DNA of 64,000 nucleotides, from the NCBI RefSeq assembly GCF_027625935.1, contig NZ_CP115300.1, positions 2,728,001 through 2,792,000 on the forward strand, read 5' to 3'. The notes under the pieces were generated by a model. That model was not told the DNA's origin and made no database searches. It saw only the letters and a program-made list of their open reading frames with translations. This stretch comes from Streptomyces camelliae (GTDB lineage: Bacteria; Actinomycetota; Actinomycetes; Streptomycetales; Streptomycetaceae). Position 1 is the first letter of the stretch. Each line of letters starts with the position of its first letter. Position numbers and translations under genes: made by a program. Of this stretch, positions 1 to 7,881 are shown piece by piece.

Positions 1-75
1 CACCCAGGGCGACATGGGTCCCGTGCCGGCGGGCTGCTGCTCCGGTGGTATGGACTGCGGCACCTCGTCGGACAT
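1..75 (-). CDS. N-terminal fragment of an unidentified protein, cut by window edge
   Basis: An ATG on the minus strand at 75 opens 25 codons with no stop that run off the window (begins MSDEVPQSIPPEQQ). A G-rich stretch (GAGGGGGG) lies about ten bases upstream and could be a ribosome binding site. The proline- and glutamine-rich start resembles the disordered N-termini of many Streptomyces membrane proteins, but no family can be assigned from 25 residues. It is divergent from the deaminase gene, so the 185 bases between them should hold both promoters. Confidence 0.45.
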   Translation of the reverse strand, partial: MSDEVPQSIPPEQQPAGTGPMSPWV

Positions 76-260
76 CGTGACGGTGACCCCCCTCTGCTTG
101 ATGTGCCCATGCTACGGGCAGGTCCGGACCGCGCCGACGGGGGCCTACGATGATCCCGCGCAACCGATCAGCCGATCACCGCGCCCGCACCACGGACCCG
201 GTCCACCGACCCTGCTCCACCGGCCTGGTCCCACGGGCGCCCGCTTCCGGGGAGGACCCC

Positions 261-1331
261 TTGACCGACCACAGCTCCGCAACCGCCACCGGCACGGCCG
301 ACCGCGATCTGCGGGACTTCATCACCGGCCTCCCCAAGGCCGAGCTCCACGTCCACCACGTCGGCTCCGCCTCCCCCCGCATCGTCTCGGAACTGGCCGC
401 CCGGCACGCCGACTCCAAGGTCCCCACCGACCCCGAGGCGCTGGCCGACTACTTCACCTTCACCGACTTCGCGCACTTCATCGACGTGTACCTGTCGGTG
501 GTCGACCTGATCCGCACCCCGGAGGACGTCCGGCTGCTGACCTACGAGGTGGCCCGCGACCTGGCCCGGCAGCAGGTGCGGTACGCCGAGCTGACCATCA
601 CGCCGTTCTCCTCCACCCGGCGCGGCATCGACGAGCTGGCCTTCATGGCGGCCATCGAGGACGCCCGCAAGGCGGCCGAGGCCGAGTTCGGGACCGTACT
701 GCGCTGGTGCTTCGACATTCCCGGCGAGGCCGGGCTGGAGTCCGCCGAGGAGACCGCCCGGCTGGCCACCGACGACCGGATCCGCCCGGAGGGCCTGGTG
801 TCGTTCGGGCTCGGCGGGCCCGAGATCGGCGTACCCCGGCCGCAGTTCAAGCCGTACTTCGACCGGGCCATCGCGGCGGGTCTGCACTCCGTGCCGCACG
901 CCGGTGAGACGACCGGCCCGGAGACGGTGTGGGACGCGCTGACCGAGCTGCGCGCCGAGCGGATCGGGCACGGCACCAGCTCCGCGCAGGACCCGGCGCT
1001 GCTCGCCCACCTCGCCGAGCACCGCATCCCGCTGGAGGTCTGCCCGACCTCCAACATCGCCACCCGCGCGGTGCGCACCCTCGACGAGCACCCGATCAAG
1101 GAGTTCGCCAAGGCCGGGGTGCTGGTCACGATCAACTCCGACGACCCGCCGATGTTCGGCACCGACCTCAACACCGAGTACGCGGTGGCGGCCCGGCTGC
1201 TGGGCCTGGACGAGCGCGGCCTCGCCGATCTCGCCAAGAACGCCGTCGAGGCGTCCTTCCTGGACCCGGCGGGCAAGGCGCGGATCGCCGCGGAGATCGA
1301 CACGTACACCGCCGCCTGGCTCGCCCGCTGA
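261..1331 (+). CDS. Add-family deaminase (adenosine or 6-aminodeoxyfutalosine deaminase)
   Basis: This is a 356-aa amidohydrolase of the adenosine deaminase family, which removes the 6-amino group of a purine nucleoside through a Zn-activated water. Visible motifs are the HxH metal site LHVHHVGSASP (His30/His32), the HAGE motif near residue 214, IGHGTSS near 236 and the SDDPPMFGTDL metal-aspartate motif near 294. The start is a TTG at 261 preceded by GGGGAGGA; an in-frame ATG at 150 would add 37 Pro/Arg-rich residues with no family match. The HVHHVGSAS variant, instead of the usual HVHLEGS, is the form I recall in the Streptomyces proteins assigned to 6-aminodeoxyfutalosine deamination in menaquinone synthesis, so substrate is open between that and adenosine. 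It is followed 37 bases later by the GDPD gene on the same strand. Confidence 0.85.
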   Translation: MTDHSSATATGTADRDLRDFITGLPKAELHVHHVGSASPRIVSELAARHADSKVPTDPEALADYFTFTDFAHFIDVYLSVVDLIRTPEDVRLLTYEVARDLARQQVRYAELTITPFSSTRRGIDELAFMAAIEDARKAAEAEFGTVLRWCFDIPGEAGLESAEETARLATDDRIRPEGLVSFGLGGPEIGVPRPQFKPYFDRAIAAGLHSVPHAGETTGPETVWDALTELRAERIGHGTSSAQDPALLAHLAEHRIPLEVCPTSNIATRAVRTLDEHPIKEFAKAGVLVTINSDDPPMFGTDLNTEYAVAARLLGLDERGLADLAKNAVEASFLDPAGKARIAAEIDTYTAAWLAR

Positions 1332-1368
1332 CCCCTGAGGCTTGACCGGCCCCGCCACAATGGGGGCC

Positions 1369-2055
1369 ATGCAGACCGTGACCGCCGTGGCCCATCGCGG
1401 CGACCCCTACCGCTTCCGCGAGAACACCACCGACTCGCTGCGTTCCGCGCTCGACCAGGGCGCGGACGCGGTCGAGATCGACGTACGGCTCACCCGTGAC
1501 GGCGTCCCCGTGCTGCTGCACGACGGGACGCTCAAGCGGCTGTGGGAGGTGGACCGGCCGCTGGCCGCCCTGTCCGCCGAGGAGCTGCGCGGGCTCACGG
1601 CGGGCGGGGTGCCGACGCTCGCCGAGGCGCTGGCCGCGACCGGCGACAGCCGGGTGATGGTGGACCTGTGCGGGCGGGTCGAGCGGCGGATGGTGGACCG
1701 GGTCATGGACGTGGTCCGGCAGAGCGGTGCCCGGGAGCGCGTCTACTACTGCGCGGGCGCCGAGGCCATGCTCGCCGTGCGGGCCGCCGACCCGGCCGCC
1801 GAGATCGCCCTGACCTGGACGACCCTCGCCCCGCCCCGGCCCGCGCTGCTGGCCGCGGTCCGGCCGCGCTGGCTCAACTACCGCTTCTCCCTGGTCAGCC
1901 GGGACCTCGCGGCCCGCGTCCACCACGACGGCTGCCTCGTCTCCGTCTGGACCCCGGACACCCGCCGCTCGCTGCGCCGCCTACTGGACCTGGGCGTCGA
2001 CTCGATCACGACGAACCGGGTCGACGTCCTGCACGCCCTGCGGTCCCGCGGCTGA
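1369..2055 (+). CDS. glycerophosphodiester phosphodiesterase family protein
   Basis: A 228-aa TIM-barrel phosphodiesterase that would hydrolyse glycerophosphodiesters to glycerol 3-phosphate and an alcohol. The N-terminal AHRGDPYRFRENT and EIDVRLTRDGVPVLLHD carry the catalytic His/Arg and metal-binding Glu/Asp of the GDPD family, and the C-terminal SVWTPDTR and GVDSITTNR match the barrel's last strands. There is no signal peptide, so the enzyme is cytoplasmic. The ATG at 1369 has GGGGG just upstream; an in-frame ATG at 1342 is possible but lies in the non-conserved leader. The deaminase gene ends 37 bases upstream, so co-transcription is likely. It is the last gene of the conserved left edge before the accessory region. 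Confidence 0.88.
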   Translation: MQTVTAVAHRGDPYRFRENTTDSLRSALDQGADAVEIDVRLTRDGVPVLLHDGTLKRLWEVDRPLAALSAEELRGLTAGGVPTLAEALAATGDSRVMVDLCGRVERRMVDRVMDVVRQSGARERVYYCAGAEAMLAVRAADPAAEIALTWTTLAPPRPALLAAVRPRWLNYRFSLVSRDLAARVHHDGCLVSVWTPDTRRSLRRLLDLGVDSITTNRVDVLHALRSRG

Positions 2056-2059
2056 GCGC

Positions 2060-2240
2060 TCCGCTCGAAGTGCCGCGATGCGCTGTCGGCCGTCTGCTGC
2101 CCCGTCGGGGCTGGTCGCTCCCCCAAGTTCTCGACTTCGCTCGAACCCGGGGGACCCCCAGCGCGGCGGAGCCGCATGTCGGCACAGCCCCGCGCCCCTT
2201 CAGAGCGCCGCCGAACCGCAGCGGACTTCACCCGACCTGC
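2060..2240. repeat. intergenic repeat R1 (inverted partner at 5885-6090)
   Basis: About 180 bases that read in reverse complement as the repeat at 5885-6090, with clear similarity along the whole length. Shared blocks include GGCTGGTCGCTCCCCCAAG, CTCGACTTCG, GCGGCGGAGCCGCAT, ACAGCCCCGCG and CCGAACCGCAG. Its centre is an imperfect hairpin (2121-2152) with TCCCCC and GGGGGA arms. No reading frame is conserved. The pair brackets the sigma factor, lyase-like and membrane protein genes. Confidence 0.75.
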
Positions 2241-3935
2241 TCAGACACGCGACCGCTGGGCCACCGTCGCGGGGTCGGCCGGGGTGGCGCGGGTGAGGTA
2301 CTGCGGGACCGGGGTGTCGTCCCTGCCGGTGTCGCGGACCAGGCCGTAGCGCTTGGCACCCTGCGCCGGGCCGGTCGTGATGTCCTTCTCGGCGGCCTCC
2401 CAGGTGGTCGGGAAGACGTTCAGGCCGTAGTCGGCGCCGCGTTCGTTCACGGTGAGGGTGACGGCGCCGTCGAGGTAGAAGTACTCGTTCTGCCACATCT
2501 GCTGCGTCCCGGACGGCAGGACGTCGTAACCGGTGGCCTTGCTGCCCATGCCGGTGGCGGTGGGATCGCTGGTGCTCACCGGGTCGTCCATGCGCCGGCC
2601 GCCACCGGAGGCCACGTGGAAGAGCTTGCCCTTCAGTCCCGTCCAGGCCGGCATCACCAGGCTGCCGGAACGGTACTGCGGTGAGATCTGCCAGCGGACC
2701 AGCACATAGCCCGTTCCGCTGAGCGTCACGCCGTCCCCGCGGTGGTTCATGACGGCGTGCGCGCCGCCGGTGCTGGTGACGCCGCTCTCCGGGCGGTGCG
2801 GCAGGGCGGCCGGGGGCGTGTCCGGGTTCGGCGCCCGGTCGACGGCGTCGACGACCGTGCCGTACGAGCCGCCCGACGGCGTCGGGGAAGCTCCGGCCGG
2901 GGCGGACGGGGGCGAGGACGGGGAGGGCGGACGGATCGCCGGCGGCCGTACGGCCGTACCGTTCGCCGTGGGCGCGACGGACACATGGGTCCGCGGCGGA
3001 CGGTCCGGGGCCCGGGTCTGTACGACGACGTAGGCGCCGCCCGCCACGATGGTCGCGCCCGCCGCCACCGCCACGGCGGGCTTGGTCAGGACGCCGAGCG
3101 CCTTGGCCGACCAGCCCGCCGTACTCGCCGTACCCACTGCCACGGCCGTCTTGCCGCCGCCGAGCGCGAGGGACAGCGCGAACCCCGCCGGAACCGGCAC
3201 CAGGGCGAGGCCGACCAGCAGCCGCTCCGCCGGGACGACCGGCTCGGGTGCGTCACCGCAGTAGCCGCAGCCCCGCAGGTGCCGGGCCAGCCGCTTGCGC
3301 CAGACCGAGTCGGGCTGCCCGTCCCAGCGGGCGGTCAGCTCCCCCAGCTTGGGGCACGCCCCCTCCAGGGCGCGCACGATGCCGCGCGCCGTCTCCAGGC
3401 GCCCCTTCATCCGCTGGACGCGTACGGCGGCGTGCTGCCGGCTGATGCCGAGGGCCTCCGCCAGCTCGCGCCGGGTCAGCTCCCCCGCGACCTCCAGCCA
3501 CCACAGCGACAGCAGCTGCCGTTCCTCGTCGTCCAGCCAGCGCACCGCCTCCGCGACCTCGCGCCGCTGGCCCTCCAAGTGCAGCCGCAGCACGGTGAGT
3601 TCGGCGAAGTCGGCGCTGTCACGGGCGGCGGCGTCCGCGGGGAGCCGGTCGGCGGAGCGGCGGCGCGCCCGGTCCCGGATCTGCCGCATGGCGATGGCCA
3701 CCAGCCAGGACCGGAAGCTGTCCGGGTCGCGCAGCGAGCCGAGATTGCCGACGGCGCGCAGCATGGTCTCCTGCACGACGTCGTCGACGTCCGCGTGGCC
3801 GTTCAGCGCACGGCCGACGATGTTGTAGACCAGCGGCAGCCAGGACGCGGTCAGGTCGTCCAGCGCCCGCCGGTCACCGGCCTGCGCGGCCGCCACGGTG
3901 TCGCGCCAGTCCCGCGTGCCCCGCACGTTCACCAC
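2241..3935 (-). CDS. ECF-type sigma factor with fused membrane and C-terminal extracytoplasmic part
   Basis: A 564-aa protein. Residues ~10-105 form sigma region 2 (VDDVVQETMLRAVGNLGSL, then SWLVAIAMRQIRDRARRR), and ~130-190 form region 4 with a helix-turn-helix (RRELAEALGISRQHAAVRVQ). A short Cys-rich stretch (ACPKL...HLRGCGYCGD) resembles the zinc-binding element of anti-sigma proteins. Two hydrophobic segments follow (~255-275 and ~300-325), then a Pro/Ser linker and a ~180-residue C-terminal domain I do not recognise. This is the layout of large ECF sigma factors with fused sensor/anti-sigma parts, so a membrane-tethered factor responding to an envelope or polysaccharide cue is inferred. 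Start is GTG at 3935 after AGGAAC; the second GTG at 3932 is equally possible. The lyase-like gene ends 23 bases upstream on the same strand. Confidence 0.8.
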   Translation of the reverse strand: MVNVRGTRDWRDTVAAAQAGDRRALDDLTASWLPLVYNIVGRALNGHADVDDVVQETMLRAVGNLGSLRDPDSFRSWLVAIAMRQIRDRARRRSADRLPADAAARDSADFAELTVLRLHLEGQRREVAEAVRWLDDEERQLLSLWWLEVAGELTRRELAEALGISRQHAAVRVQRMKGRLETARGIVRALEGACPKLGELTARWDGQPDSVWRKRLARHLRGCGYCGDAPEPVVPAERLLVGLALVPVPAGFALSLALGGGKTAVAVGTASTAGWSAKALGVLTKPAVAVAAGATIVAGGAYVVVQTRAPDRPPRTHVSVAPTANGTAVRPPAIRPPSPSSPPSAPAGASPTPSGGSYGTVVDAVDRAPNPDTPPAALPHRPESGVTSTGGAHAVMNHRGDGVTLSGTGYVLVRWQISPQYRSGSLVMPAWTGLKGKLFHVASGGGRRMDDPVSTSDPTATGMGSKATGYDVLPSGTQQMWQNEYFYLDGAVTLTVNERGADYGLNVFPTTWEAAEKDITTGPAQGAKRYGLVRDTGRDDTPVPQYLTRATPADPATVAQRSRV

Positions 3936-3958
3936 CGTTCCTGTCTGCCGTACGTGTC

Positions 3959-5236
3959 TCACTTGCTGTAGAGCAGCGTCCCGAAGCCGAGCTGGTCGTA
4001 GCCTCCGCTGTTCGGCCCGTAGTCGCCGCCTCCGCCCTCCGCGCGCACCTTCTCGGCCATGGCCGTGACGTACGGCGTGCTGAGCCTGCGGCGGCGGGCG
4101 TAGTGGTTGTGCAGGATCTCCCAGACCGGCCGGAGCCGGCCGCGGGCCGTGGCGGAGATCACGGTCTGCTCCCGCCACTGGCCGTGCCCGTTGCCCGAGC
4201 GCCAGCCGTACGGCGTGAAGGGCACGTGCGCACCGAGGTTGTAGCGGGCGACGTACTCGGCGGCGTGCAGGAAGCGGTTGTCGTCGTAGCCGTAGAGGTC
4301 GGTGCCCTGGTTCCAGGCCATCTCGCAGATCGCGCCGAGCAGTCCGATGCCCATCATGCTGTGCCCCTGGTCGCGGCCGCTCTCCTGCCACTGGGCCAGG
4401 CCCTGGGCGTCGTAGCGGAAGGGGATGGCGTTCTTGATGGAGCCGTTGCCCTCGCCGTTCTTGAGGTACTTCACCGCGCCGCGGAACAGGGCGAGGTCGT
4501 CGAGCAGGATCCCGATGGCCATCACGGAGGCCAGGTTGCACAGGTCCCAGTTGGCCCAGTAGTTGGAGACGACCGCGTCGTTGTGGCGGGTCAGGAAGTC
4601 GATGTTCATCGGGTAGAAGATCGTGCGCAGCATCTTCTTGAACCGGGCGAACTCGAAGTCCGGGTGGTCGCGGACGAGTTCGGCGGCGTTGGCGAACTGG
4701 TAGCCGTAGATCCCGGCGGCCAGGAAGCGGTCGGCGTTGCCGGTGAGCGTGGTGAGGGTGGCCGACCAGGCGTTGAGGATGGCGACGGCCGTGTCGCCGT
4801 TGGCCTTGGTCCCGCCGATCCGCCAGCGCAGGGCGTTCTGGTAGGCGGCGTGGATGTCCCGGTAGAGGACGGGGTAGTTCTGGCCGGGCACCGCTCCGCG
4901 CACGACGGTGGCCTGCGGGCGGGGCCGCCAGGTGCTCGCGGAGTGCGGGTTGGCGGTGAGCCGGTGCCAGCCGGCCAGCCAGGGGTCCCGGCCGGCGGCG
5001 ACCCGGGCCTCGGCGCGGTGCAGGTCACCCGCGTTGTGCAGCAGGCCGGGGTGGGCGAAGTGCCGCTGCCCGGCGGGTTTCTTCGCGGCGGGCTGCGCGG
5101 CATCGGCCCCGCTGCCGCCGAACGCGGCGATCCCGCCCCCGAGCGCTCCGGCCGCCGCGAGTCCCCCGCTGAGCGTGCAGAGTCTCCGGCGGCTCATGCG
5201 GTGCTTGTTGACATGCTTGTGCGCAGGGCTGTGCAT
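3959..5236 (-). CDS. Tat-exported alginate lyase family protein
   Basis: A 425-aa secreted protein. The N-terminus has a twin-arginine signal (SRRRLCTLSGG near residue 15, then an Ala/Gly hydrophobic core ending near ADAAQ). The mature part has the alpha/alpha-toroid features of alginate-lyase-like (PF05426-type) proteins: HPGLLHNAGDL at the start, SNYWANWDLCNLASVMAIG in the middle and DQGHSMMGIGLLGAICEMAW with the expected Asn/His residues. It would cleave or bind a uronic-acid polysaccharide outside the cell; the real substrate is unknown. The ATG at 5236 has CGGAG upstream; the ATG 13 codons later would leave a shorter but workable Tat signal. It lies just upstream of the large sigma factor on the same strand, which suggests joint regulation. 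Confidence 0.78.
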   Translation of the reverse strand: MHSPAHKHVNKHRMSRRRLCTLSGGLAAAGALGGGIAAFGGSGADAAQPAAKKPAGQRHFAHPGLLHNAGDLHRAEARVAAGRDPWLAGWHRLTANPHSASTWRPRPQATVVRGAVPGQNYPVLYRDIHAAYQNALRWRIGGTKANGDTAVAILNAWSATLTTLTGNADRFLAAGIYGYQFANAAELVRDHPDFEFARFKKMLRTIFYPMNIDFLTRHNDAVVSNYWANWDLCNLASVMAIGILLDDLALFRGAVKYLKNGEGNGSIKNAIPFRYDAQGLAQWQESGRDQGHSMMGIGLLGAICEMAWNQGTDLYGYDDNRFLHAAEYVARYNLGAHVPFTPYGWRSGNGHGQWREQTVISATARGRLRPVWEILHNHYARRRRLSTPYVTAMAEKVRAEGGGGDYGPNSGGYDQLGFGTLLYSK

Positions 5237-5343
5237 GAGGGGGGACTCCGTGTGTGAGGAAACGGTGACATGCGAGGAGACGGTGCGCAGGGGCCACCGA
5301 TAACAGTTTTTCGCACGGGCACCCCGATCCGGCGGCCCCGCGT

Positions 5344-5856
5344 TCAGCCGCTGACGGACCCCGCGGTCATCGCCTCCAGCCGCTTGATCTTCTTCCGTAC
5401 GACGTAGAGCGGGACGACCCCGAAGACCCCGAAGGACATGTCGATCACGCTCCACCAGAAGGGGATTCCGCGGATCGGTCCGCAGACGAGGGCGAGCGGG
5501 ATGATGCCGGCGCAGGCGATCATCCCGAACTCGACGACCCAGATGTTGCGCACGGGGTCGCGGTACGGCCCGTAGAAGGCGACCGCGATGACGAGGTGTG
5601 CGAAGGCCAGCCAGTCGGTGCCGTAGAGAAGGAACGGGTAATCGGCATCGGCGGTGTCGAGCCCGTGCCGCACCCGCACGATCCAGTCCATCAGCCCCGG
5701 CAGCCGGTCCGGCACGGACAGCGCCCGCAACACACTCTCGGTCCAGCGCAGTTCGTGCACCAGGGGGAAGGCGGTGGCCCCGCTCAGCACGAGACACACG
5801 ACGAAGAGGACCAACCAGACGCGAATGCCCTTGAGCAGGGCGGCTCTGTCGCTCAT
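5344..5856 (-). CDS. small integral membrane protein, function unknown
   Basis: A 170-aa protein with four predicted membrane segments: VWLVLFVVCLVLSGATAF near residue 15, DWLAFAHLVIAVAFYG near 80, a segment around FGMIACAGIIPLALVCG near 110, and one around FGVFGVVPLYVV near 140. The C-terminus is basic (RKKIKRLEAM) and should be cytoplasmic. No enzyme motif is visible. Similar four-helix proteins are scattered in actinomycetes without a known role. Start is ATG at 5856. It stands alone between the lyase-like gene, ending 107 bases away, and repeat R2. Confidence 0.7.
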   Translation of the reverse strand: MSDRAALLKGIRVWLVLFVVCLVLSGATAFPLVHELRWTESVLRALSVPDRLPGLMDWIVRVRHGLDTADADYPFLLYGTDWLAFAHLVIAVAFYGPYRDPVRNIWVVEFGMIACAGIIPLALVCGPIRGIPFWWSVIDMSFGVFGVVPLYVVRKKIKRLEAMTAGSVSG

Positions 5857-5884
5857 GCGGGCAGCGTACGCCGGGAGTTGAACA

Positions 5885-6090
5885 CGTTCAAAACGAGTAA
5901 GCAAGTCGGGCAGAGTCGACTGCGGTTCGGTCGCGCCCCACAGGGTCGCGGGGCTGTATCGATATGCGGCTCCGCCGCGATGGGGGTCCCTGCTCGAACG
6001 AAGTCGAGAGCTTGGGGGAGCGACCAGCCACGATGGAGCCGCAGACGACCGACCACACATCGCGGCGCTTCCAGCGGAGCGCTTGGCAGC
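5885..6090. repeat. intergenic repeat R2 (inverted partner of 2060-2240)
   Basis: Reverse-complement copy of the repeat at 2060-2240, diverged but alignable over its length. It contains the hairpin GGGGTCCCTGCTCGAACG followed by GAAGTCGAGAGCTTGGGGG. The remaining bases of the 350-base gap 5857-6206 hold no gene I can support. A shorter relative of the GCTGTATCGAT-plus-GC-palindrome end of this repeat occurs at 46183-46215. Confidence 0.75.
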
Positions 6091-6206
6091 GGTCCCGTCA
6101 CGCCGCAGCGCCCGCCTGCGCACTCGATCCACGGAGTGACGGATCGGGCGCGGGCGGGCGCTGATGTCGGTGGGCGGCAGGGGTGAGGGGCGGAGGGAAG
6201 TGCCTC

Positions 6207-7163
6207 TCAGGTGAGGGCGGGTACGCGCGCGGCGTCGGCGCCGGGCACCGGGGCCGGCTGTGCGGTCGCCACCTCGGCGCTGAGGCAGACCGCCTGGTCC
6301 TGCTCGATGGTGATCTTCAGACGGTCGCCGCCCAGCGGAGCCACGGACACCCAACTGGGCTCGTCCAGTTCCACCCAGCGGTCGAAGGTGACCGACATGC
6401 CGGTGACCATGCCGGTCTCGGGCCGGTGTGCGTGCGCGGCCTGGCGTACGGCCTCCAGGAGGAGCATGCCGGGGGCGTGGTCGACGGGGTGGTCGAACAG
6501 CACCGGGTGGTCCAGGTCGGCACGCAGCTGCCACCGGTCCGTCCTCGCACCGGCGGCCAGGACGACGTTGTACGGAAGGCAGTGCCCCACGGCCACGGGC
6601 CGGAGCGCCGGCGGCAGGGGCAGCGCGGTGCGGCGGACGGCCGCGAGGTCGTGCCTGGGGCCGCGCAGGCGCTGGTAGAGGGCGGGTGAGCGGTTGGCGA
6701 AGCGGGTGGTGGCCGTCCCCATGCGCAGTCCCTCCCGGTAGGCGGTGGTGTGCATGACCATCGACACCAGGCTGCCGTTCCTGATCCGCACGTCCTCGCA
6801 CACGTTGTCGAGCACCACCTCCGCGGGTGACTCCGGGACCTGCATGGCGAGCGGGTCGACCTGGTAGCTGAAGTCGTCCCAGATCAGGTGGTTGCCGAAG
6901 GGGACGCCGTAGGCGGTGTGGGACAGCAGCGGCAGGGTCTGCCGGACGGTCTCGACGAACAGCATGGGATCGAAGCGCTGGTCGCGGGGCCAGTAGAAGC
7001 TGTGGAAGCGGGGCCACTGGGCACGAACCGTGTGCCGGTTCTCCGTGTGCGTGGTCCAGCCGGTGAGGAGCACCTCGGCGTGTGCCCGCTTGTGCACGAG
7101 CTCCCTCGGTACCGCGGTGCTGAGCCGGGATATGTCGAAGCCGGTGGCGTGCGTGTGCAACAT
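6207..7163 (-). CDS. afsA: AfsA-family gamma-butyrolactone synthase
   Basis: A 318-aa AfsA homologue. AfsA enzymes condense a beta-ketoacyl thioester with dihydroxyacetone phosphate, the first step of gamma-butyrolactone (A-factor type) hormone synthesis. The two hallmark repeats are present: VHKRAHAEVLLTGW near residue 24 and FDHPVDHAPGMLLLEAVRQA near 235, in the two halves of the double hot-dog fold. Start is ATG at 7163 with GGGGGAGAGG upstream; an in-frame codon 18 positions earlier lacks a binding site. The gene is divergent from an ArpA-type receptor, with a 26-bp palindrome in between that overlaps a plausible promoter (TCGACA, 18 bp, TATGTT). Length and motifs match functional family members, though AfsA-like enzymes for butenolides or furans cannot be told apart by sequence. 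Confidence 0.92.
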   Translation of the reverse strand: MLHTHATGFDISRLSTAVPRELVHKRAHAEVLLTGWTTHTENRHTVRAQWPRFHSFYWPRDQRFDPMLFVETVRQTLPLLSHTAYGVPFGNHLIWDDFSYQVDPLAMQVPESPAEVVLDNVCEDVRIRNGSLVSMVMHTTAYREGLRMGTATTRFANRSPALYQRLRGPRHDLAAVRRTALPLPPALRPVAVGHCLPYNVVLAAGARTDRWQLRADLDHPVLFDHPVDHAPGMLLLEAVRQAAHAHRPETGMVTGMSVTFDRWVELDEPSWVSVAPLGGDRLKITIEQDQAVCLSAEVATAQPAPVPGADAARVPALT

Positions 7164-7213
7164 GTCTACCTCTCCCCCTGAGTGACTGGCCGCTGGCTGC
7201 GGTGACTGCGCTA

Positions 7214-7239
7214 ACATAAAATACGTTCTCTATTTTTGT
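7214..7239. promoter_or_regulatory. ARE1: autoregulatory-element-like palindrome between afsA and its receptor gene
   Basis: A 26-bp AT-rich imperfect palindrome beginning ACATAAAAT and ending TATTTTTGT, with 14 of 26 positions symmetric, in otherwise GC-rich DNA. Length, place and shape match the AREs bound by ArpA/ScbR-type repressors. It overlaps the proposed afsA promoter. It shares CATAAA and CGTTCT blocks with the site at 11530-11549. Confidence 0.75.
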
Positions 7240-7257
7240 CGAGGATTGGATGAGCCC

Positions 7258-7881
7258 ATGACGACCGCCAACGCAGAACGCGCCGCACGAACTCGCAAGC
7301 GCCTCCTCCTCGCAGCCGCGGAGATCTTCGACGAGGCGGGCTACGAAGGGGCGGCCGTCACCCGGATCGTGGAGCGCGCCGGGCTCACCCTCGGCGCCCT
7401 GTACTTCCACTTCGGCTCCAAGCAGGGCGTGGCCGAGGCGCTGATGAACGCCCAGGCCACCACCATCGAGCCGCACCTCGACTCCACCGGCCTGCAGCGG
7501 CTGGTCGACATCACGCTGGTGTGGGCGCACCGCATGCAGCACGACCCGATCCTGCGGGCCGGTGTGCGCCTCGCGGTCGAACAGGGCAGCCACGGCATGA
7601 ACGACGCGACGTCGTTCGAGGACTGGCGCAAACTCATGCGTGACCTGCTGGAGACGGCACGCTCCGACGGCGAGCTGGAGGAGAGGGTCGACACCGACCG
7701 TACGGCCCGGTTCGTGGTCGCCGCCTGTACCGGGATGCAGGTCTACTCGCAGCTCGCCACCGGCCGGTCCGACCTGATGGAGCGTGTGTGCGACATGTGG
7801 ACGCTGCTGCTGCCCAGCATCGCCCCCGCCGCCGTGCGCGCCAACATCAGCGTCGATCCGCAGGCGGTGCCGGCCTCGTGA
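7258..7881 (+). CDS. ArpA/ScbR-type gamma-butyrolactone receptor, TetR family
   Basis: A 207-aa TetR-family regulator. The N-terminal helix-turn-helix (residues ~10-55) contains GYEGAAVTRIVERAGLTLGA followed by LYFHFGSK, the signature of gamma-butyrolactone receptors rather than of general TetR proteins. The C-terminal ligand domain has the right length and the conserved Trp in DMWTLLLP near 180. It should repress afsA and its own operon until the hormone binds. The ATG at 7258 is chosen; a TTG at 7246 is in frame but only one base from the GAGG motif. The stop overlaps the start of the next gene (GTGA), so three genes (7258-9540) form one operon. Confidence 0.9.
   Translation: MTTANAERAARTRKRLLLAAAEIFDEAGYEGAAVTRIVERAGLTLGALYFHFGSKQGVAEALMNAQATTIEPHLDSTGLQRLVDITLVWAHRMQHDPILRAGVRLAVEQGSHGMNDATSFEDWRKLMRDLLETARSDGELEERVDTDRTARFVVAACTGMQVYSQLATGRSDLMERVCDMWTLLLPSIAPAAVRANISVDPQAVPAS

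Noticed and set aside
3936..4541. N-terminal extension of the sigma factor frame to 766 residues
   Set aside because: The added residues lie antisense/out of frame over the real lyase-like gene and have no family match; GTG 3935 with AGGAAC is a proper start.
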